Shown here: positions 59,757 to 64,000 of the stretch, one piece after another | How the letters are laid out: every line of letters starts with the position of its first letter | Position numbering within the stretch: position 1 is the first letter of the stretch | Assembly: GCA_020912385.1 (NCBI GenBank) | Contig: CP087210.1 | Location: forward strand, 868,001-932,000 | Source: Neofusicoccum parvum | Lineage: Eukaryota > Ascomycota > Dothideomycetes > Botryosphaeriales > Botryosphaeriaceae | Reading direction: 5' to 3' | Length of the DNA: 64,000 bases | Program-made: the position numbers and the translations under genes | Notes under the pieces: model-generated | The model's database searches: none | Seen by the model: only the letters and a program-made list of their open reading frames with translations | What the model was told of the DNA's origin: nothing

Positions 59757-60194
59757 GAGCTTCCAGGGTACACCATGGTGTGTAGAACTGAAACAATGGA
59801 GGTTCAAGATTTGAACGAGGGCTCTCGGATCTACTCCAAAACTGAAATCCAAAAAGCAATTCAGCCATTGATCAATGACGTCTTTTCTTCGTGTATCTAT
59901 GCTTGCCACGGTGAATGCCCCATGAACCATAGCAACGCCCCCGGTTTGGTTTGTATAAAATGATGAGAGAATCGCCGGGTGCGTTAGCAGCGCGTCCAGA
60001 GGACGGTCAGCGCCAAGCGAAGCGTATCAACACCGCGCGAAGCCTCGGCGGCTGCCTCTGCATCACCTCCGGACGGCCACATTGTTCAACCCACAGGCGG
60101 CCCTAAAATACCGCCCCCTCCGACGATCCCCGCTCTCTACGTTACCACCTCGTAACACCCATAGCCGGTCGACAACCCCACAATCGCATCAAGC
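59757..60194. other. Intergenic region
   Basis: 438 bp between the RidA-family stop and the Y14 start. No gene or distinct element was seen. Confidence 0.5.
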
Positions 60195-60750
60195 ATGGCC
60201 GACGCTGAAATGGAAGTCGACGTCCCGCCCACCGAGGCTAAGGGCAGCATCGAAGCTCGCACCAAGGACGATGCTGTGGCCGTGCGCTCCATCGAAGGCT
60301 GGATCATTATTGTCACCAACGTTCACGAGGAGGCTAGCGAGGAGGACCTTACGGACATGTTTGGCGAATTCGGCGAGATCAAGAACCTGCACCTCAACCT
60401 GGATCGCCGTACTGGCTACGTCAAGGTGCGCTACCTACAAATCGCCTGAGCGTGTAAGCCGGCGCTTTGCTAACGTGCGCTTTGCGCGTGTCCTGTAGGG
60501 CTACGTCCTAGTCGAATACCCGACCATGGCTGAAGCAAAGGCTGCGATTGAGGGTGCCGACGGCAAGAAGCTCCTCGACCAAACCATCGCCGTCGACTAC
60601 GCTTTCGTGCGCCCACCACCTAAACAGGGTGGTGGCGGAGCCCCGCGTGGCAGCGGGCGTGGACGTGGCAGGCCAAGGAGCAGGAGCCCCGAAGACCGCG
60701 ATCGCGGCCGCAGCAGGAGCCCGGAGGACATGAGGGATGATGCCGAATGA
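60195..60750 (+). CDS. Exon-junction complex RNA-binding protein Y14 (RBM8A)
   Basis: 160 residues from exons 60195-60425 and 60499-60750. One RRM: RNP2 WIIIVTNV, helix [18 protein letters not shown]1 begins at the exon junction (YVKGYVLVEY), helix [14 protein letters not shown], final strand [12 protein letters not shown]. The spacing and the acidic N-terminus ([22 protein letters not shown]) match Y14, which pairs with Mago nashi in the exon-junction complex deposited upstream of spliced junctions. The tail is RGG-like then RS-type ([20 protein letters not shown]), as in animal Y14, where such serines are phosphorylated. A Mago gene is not in this window. Confidence 0.93.
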
Positions 60751-62250
60751 ACAGAAGAAAGGCGCGACAAAGAGAGTCATCAAATGCTGGTGAAAACAGT
60801 CCCCAGGGGTGATGGATTGGTCGCATCGGAGCGACGAGGCTGGTAGTCAGGCTCGGGGATGATGGAATTTAGGGAGTTTTACGATACCGCCGCCCATTTA
60901 TTAACAACGGCAGGGCTGGCAATAAAAGCATTCTGCCGGCTTGTCTCTTGATAGGCCGGTCTTTCAAACATAGTCCAGTAAGTGGCTGCTTTCAAGTCTC
61001 TAATGGAGAGTCAGCGGCTGACATGATTGTAGACTCTCCGATGACAGACAGGTCTTTCTGGAGCCGTCATGAATTGGAGAAACCGGGGTATGAATAAGAC
61101 GGGTTGGATACGCTTCATTGACTTCGAGAAGGCTACCAGACGGACCACCAACCACAGCGAATTGAAAGCGAATACTGAACAGTTGAAAATTCCCTGAAAT
61201 ATCGTGCACACGGTGCGTCCAGACCATCGAATTTCTCCGGAACGTCAGCTCGATACACCATAGCATAACTAAGAAAGGCCTTGGCTATTTGGCACTCGGA
61301 GCCGCGCCCATCAGTCCAGGTTTGGGCACACATGGGCCAGCCGTCATGGTTAGATGGTTCAATAAAATTTGACAGCGCACCCGTTCCAACACTCAAGCGG
61401 GCCTCCATCGTTCCACATAGACCCTTTTGGGCGGAGCAAGACATCACAGGCTTGGAGTTGACGAGAGGTCCGACTGGACAAGGTAGTCTCACGTCCACAC
61501 CACTTCGGGCCTTTGGCTCCACCGCAAACAGGGGCAACAGCCGTCTGGTGTCTTAGCTGAGCACCCTGTCGAGGCGGATGAATAATATACCAAGCCGGCA
61601 AGGGCTCCCGGAACACGTCAACCCCGCCTCGTTGAGATGCACAGAGCCGTGAGCAGGCCAGTGCATGCAGTCGTCAACGCCTCCGAGCGAGAGCTGGGCG
61701 AGGGCTCGAGCAAAGGCCGGCGGACCCCTAGAGCTGCACGCACATACCTGCGCGGCAGTCAGCCGAGCAGTGGCCGCTCTGGCTCCCGCATGACCAACGG
61801 CGCACGCCTGTGGCTTGCGGCCTTGACTGCGGGGAGGACGGCAAGCTCTGCGCTGCAGTCGCCGCCTCGAGCGTCGGCCTGGATGAAGCACTGGAAGCCG
61901 GGAGCCGTCGAGACAGCTCATGACGTCTTTGCAGCCAAGCTGCCTGGATGCGGGGAACGGGCACGAGTCGCGGGCGCAAGCGAGCGACAGCTGCGGCCGG
62001 CCATCCTTGCGCCGCAGCCAAGGGAGCTACCACCAGGCTACTTGAGCCTCGCCGACGCAGGAACGCCGCGAGGCCATCCGCCTCCCCCTCCTCCTCCTCC
62101 TCCTCCTCCTCCTCTCGTTCGCCTGCCTGCTGCCCGGTGCTGCGCCCTTCGCCCATGATTTGCTCTCCTTGACACCTCGCTCGCTGTCCTCCCCTCCGCC
62201 CCGCTGCCGCCCGCCCCCATCTTGTCGCCGCTGTCGAGTCGCGCGACGTC
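60751..62250. other. Intergenic region and GH76 leader
   Basis: 1.5 kb upstream of the GH76 gene. From 61.6 kb it is GC-rich with overlapping frames. The last ~170 bp before the ATG are pyrimidine-rich, including a CTC repeat at 62088-62115, as is usual in fungal leaders of strongly expressed genes. Confidence 0.5.
62088..62115. repeat. CTC trinucleotide repeat in leader
   Basis: About nine tandem CTC/TCC units about 140 bp before the GH76 start codon; a pyrimidine tract on the coding strand. Confidence 0.9.
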
Positions 62251-64000
62251 ATGCATTCGCCATTGCGGCGTCGTGTCGCGCCCACGCCGCGCCGCGCCTG
62301 GTGTTTCCTCGTCGCCTTGCTGGTCGCCTTGCTATGCTCGCCCGCCGCTGCGGCTCAAGGCCCTGACGAAGCCCCGGGGTCGCACGACATGCTCGACTTC
62401 GCCGCCGACACCGCGCAGAAACCGTTCCTCCAGCCTCACGAGGGCGGCTACCCCAAGGACTACGACGCCGAACTCGCCGCCATCTTGCCCCCGGAGACCG
62501 GTGGGGGTGCGCACTGGCCGCTCAACCCGCTGGAAGAGCTCCACGATGCCCTGGAAACAATGCAGTCGCGGTACTTTGAGCTGTGGTTGGGACAATGGCC
62601 GTCGGCCATAGACTGGACGGCTGCCGTCATGGCCACCTTCGTGTCGGCTTCACTGCTTTCGCTTACGCGCTCGCTTGAATACGTTCTCCCAGGCACTGAG
62701 CATCCGTCGGTGGAGGGCCAGCGCATCGAGAACGAGATCAGCAAGTACTTCTCGCAGTCGGTGGCATACTACTTTGGGGAGGACGCCTTCAGCATCCGCA
62801 TGCAGGCCTACGACGATATGCTGTGGGTTGTTCTCGGCTGGCTCGAGAACATCAAGTTTATCAGCCTGCATGCAACCCGCCACTACAGGCCGTCTGGTCC
62901 CGCGAGAGCGTGGTACGGCAAACAGTTTGCTCCTGCTTTCGCACACAGGGCCCACATCTTCTACAACATTGCCTCTGAGGGTTGGGACACCGAGCTGTGC
63001 AACGGAGGCATGACGTGGAACCCGCGCTTGACCCCCTACAAGAACGCCATCACCAACCAGCTTTTCATCTCCGCCTCCATAGGCATGTACTTGTACTTTC
63101 CGGGGGATCAGAACACGTCTCCGTTCATGCAGGCTGCAGGTGGTGGCGACGGCGGCCTCCCCTCTGCCCGCCCACATGACCGCCACTTCCTTGCTGCTGC
63201 AGTGGACGGCTACAACTGGCTCCGCAGCAGCAACATGACCAACTCGAAAGGGTTGTACGTCGACGGCTTCCATATTCACAATTGGGGCAAGAATGGGAGT
63301 ATCGGCACTGGCAAATGCGACGAGCGCAATGAAATGACCTATACGTATAATCAGGGCGTGCTCCTGTCAGGCCTGCGCGGCCTCTGGGAAGGCACCGGCG
63401 AGCAGTGGTATCTCGAAGACGGACACAAACTCGTGCGCAATGTCATTGCAGCTACGGGCTGGGCTGAGCATGAGAAGAGGCGGAAAGGTAAAAAACACCA
63501 CAACAACCGCGTCGATGAAGATGGGGATGATGTCGATACGGACAGGAAGAAAAAGAAGAAGAGGCGTCAGTGGAAGGGCATGGGCCGTGACGGTATCCTC
63601 GAAGAAGTCTGCGATGCCTCCGGCACCTGCAGCCAGAACGGCCAGACCTTCAAGGGCATCTTCTTTCATCACCTCACCCTCTTCTGCGAGCCCCTGCCGC
63701 TTGATCCCATGGTGCCTGGCGTCACGTACGGCGCAAGCCGCGAGACGGCTGCGCTTCACCGCCAGAGCTGCAAGGAATACGCGCCGTGGGTTGCACACAA
63801 CGCGCGCATGGCTCTGCGGACCAGGGATGAACATGGCAGGTTTGGCATGTGGTGGGGCGCCCCGATTTTCGACGCTGAAAATGAGGAGATGGAGACGCCT
63901 CCGCTGCCGCTCGGTGCGGTGGACTACAGGAATAATGACACGCTTCCGGAGGGCAGGATGTGGATGCCGCTCAAGGACTACGACTGGAACACCAAGGAGA
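62251..64000 (+). CDS. Secreted GH76-family alpha-1,6-mannanase-like glycoside hydrolase, 3' partial
   Basis: Open from ATG 62251 to the window end (583 codons, no stop, no intron needed). A signal peptide is clear: basic start (PLRRRV), hydrophobic core FLVALLVALLCS, AAA-Q cleavage region near residue 35. Family 76 features: paired catalytic aspartates in QAYDDMLWVVLGW (188-189), CNGGMTWNPRLTPYKNAITNQLF, NEMTYTYNQGVLLSGL, CSQNGQTFKGIFFHHL, APWVAHNARMAL and MWWGAPIF near the end. GH76 enzymes cleave or transfer alpha-1,6-mannan in cell wall and GPI-glycan remodelling. Between about residues 405 and 445 a Lys/Arg/Asp-rich insertion (EKRRKGKKHH, DEDGDDVD, RKKKKKRR) interrupts the domain. I tested splicing it out with the available GT and AG sites; none restores frame. 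The C-terminus lies outside the window, so membrane or GPI anchoring cannot be assessed. Confidence 0.9.
   Translation, partial: MHSPLRRRVAPTPRRAWCFLVALLVALLCSPAAAAQGPDEAPGSHDMLDFAADTAQKPFLQPHEGGYPKDYDAELAAILPPETGGGAHWPLNPLEELHDALETMQSRYFELWLGQWPSAIDWTAAVMATFVSASLLSLTRSLEYVLPGTEHPSVEGQRIENEISKYFSQSVAYYFGEDAFSIRMQAYDDMLWVVLGWLENIKFISLHATRHYRPSGPARAWYGKQFAPAFAHRAHIFYNIASEGWDTELCNGGMTWNPRLTPYKNAITNQLFISASIGMYLYFPGDQNTSPFMQAAGGGDGGLPSARPHDRHFLAAAVDGYNWLRSSNMTNSKGLYVDGFHIHNWGKNGSIGTGKCDERNEMTYTYNQGVLLSGLRGLWEGTGEQWYLEDGHKLVRNVIAATGWAEHEKRRKGKKHHNNRVDEDGDDVDTDRKKKKKRRQWKGMGRDGILEEVCDASGTCSQNGQTFKGIFFHHLTLFCEPLPLDPMVPGVTYGASRETAALHRQSCKEYAPWVAHNARMALRTRDEHGRFGMWWGAPIFDAENEEMETPPLPLGAVDYRNNDTLPEGRMWMPLKDYDWNTKE

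Noticed and set aside
63488..63570. Possible intron removing the charged GH76 insertion
   Set aside because: GT at 63488 with any AG up to 63570 shifts the frame away from the conserved CSQNGQTF segment.

Overview
The window is chromosomal DNA of a filamentous ascomycete (Pezizomycotina). The evidence is GT-AG introns of about 50-140 bp in most genes, a fungal highly reducing polyketide synthase (HR-PKS), a tricalbin, a Leu3-type Zn2Cys6 regulator, and fungal forms of uL14, cyclophilin, APRT, RidA and Y14. A Dothideomycete is plausible but cannot be shown from sequence alone. Genes sit on both strands with no operon structure and are separated by GC-rich intergenic stretches of 0.4-2.4 kb. 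I saw no transposon, rRNA, convincing tRNA or CRISPR array. All exon structures below were derived by reading splice sites; total CDS lengths divide by three in every complete spliced gene.

Region 1 (1-12.4 kb) is accessory. The 3' part of a GH115 alpha-glucuronidase gene converges on a 2382-codon HR-PKS (KS-AT-DH-degenerate MT-ER-KR-ACP, no release domain). The PKS is transcribed divergently, across a 664-bp shared promoter, from an alpha/beta-hydrolase resembling the trans-acting thiohydrolases and polyketide transferases that accompany HR-PKSs. The two form a minimal polyketide module: the synthase builds an ACP-bound chain and the hydrolase is the obvious candidate to remove it. No P450, transporter or dedicated regulator lies between them or immediately beside them.

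Region 2 (14.7-35 kb) holds a large disordered protein with an Asn-Ser repeat, a small conserved protein, a mitochondrial complex I assembly factor (NDUFAF3 type), a Leu3-like Zn2Cys6 factor divergent from a mitochondrial proline dehydrogenase, and a 1277-residue fungal protein of unknown function.

Region 3 (37.7-60.8 kb) is housekeeping: ribosomal protein uL14, an Ent3-like epsin, a cyclophilin with a mitochondrial presequence and an internal cytosolic start, a Cys/Met-metabolism PLP enzyme, a tricalbin, an AAA+ ATPase, adenine phosphoribosyltransferase, a mitochondrial RidA protein and the exon-junction protein Y14. The window ends inside a secreted GH76 alpha-mannanase-type gene carrying an unusual charged insertion.

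The most interesting items are the PKS/hydrolase pair with its degenerate methyltransferase, the two GC-AG introns within the PKS, several micro-exons of 14-20 nt, and the charged insertion in the GH76 enzyme.
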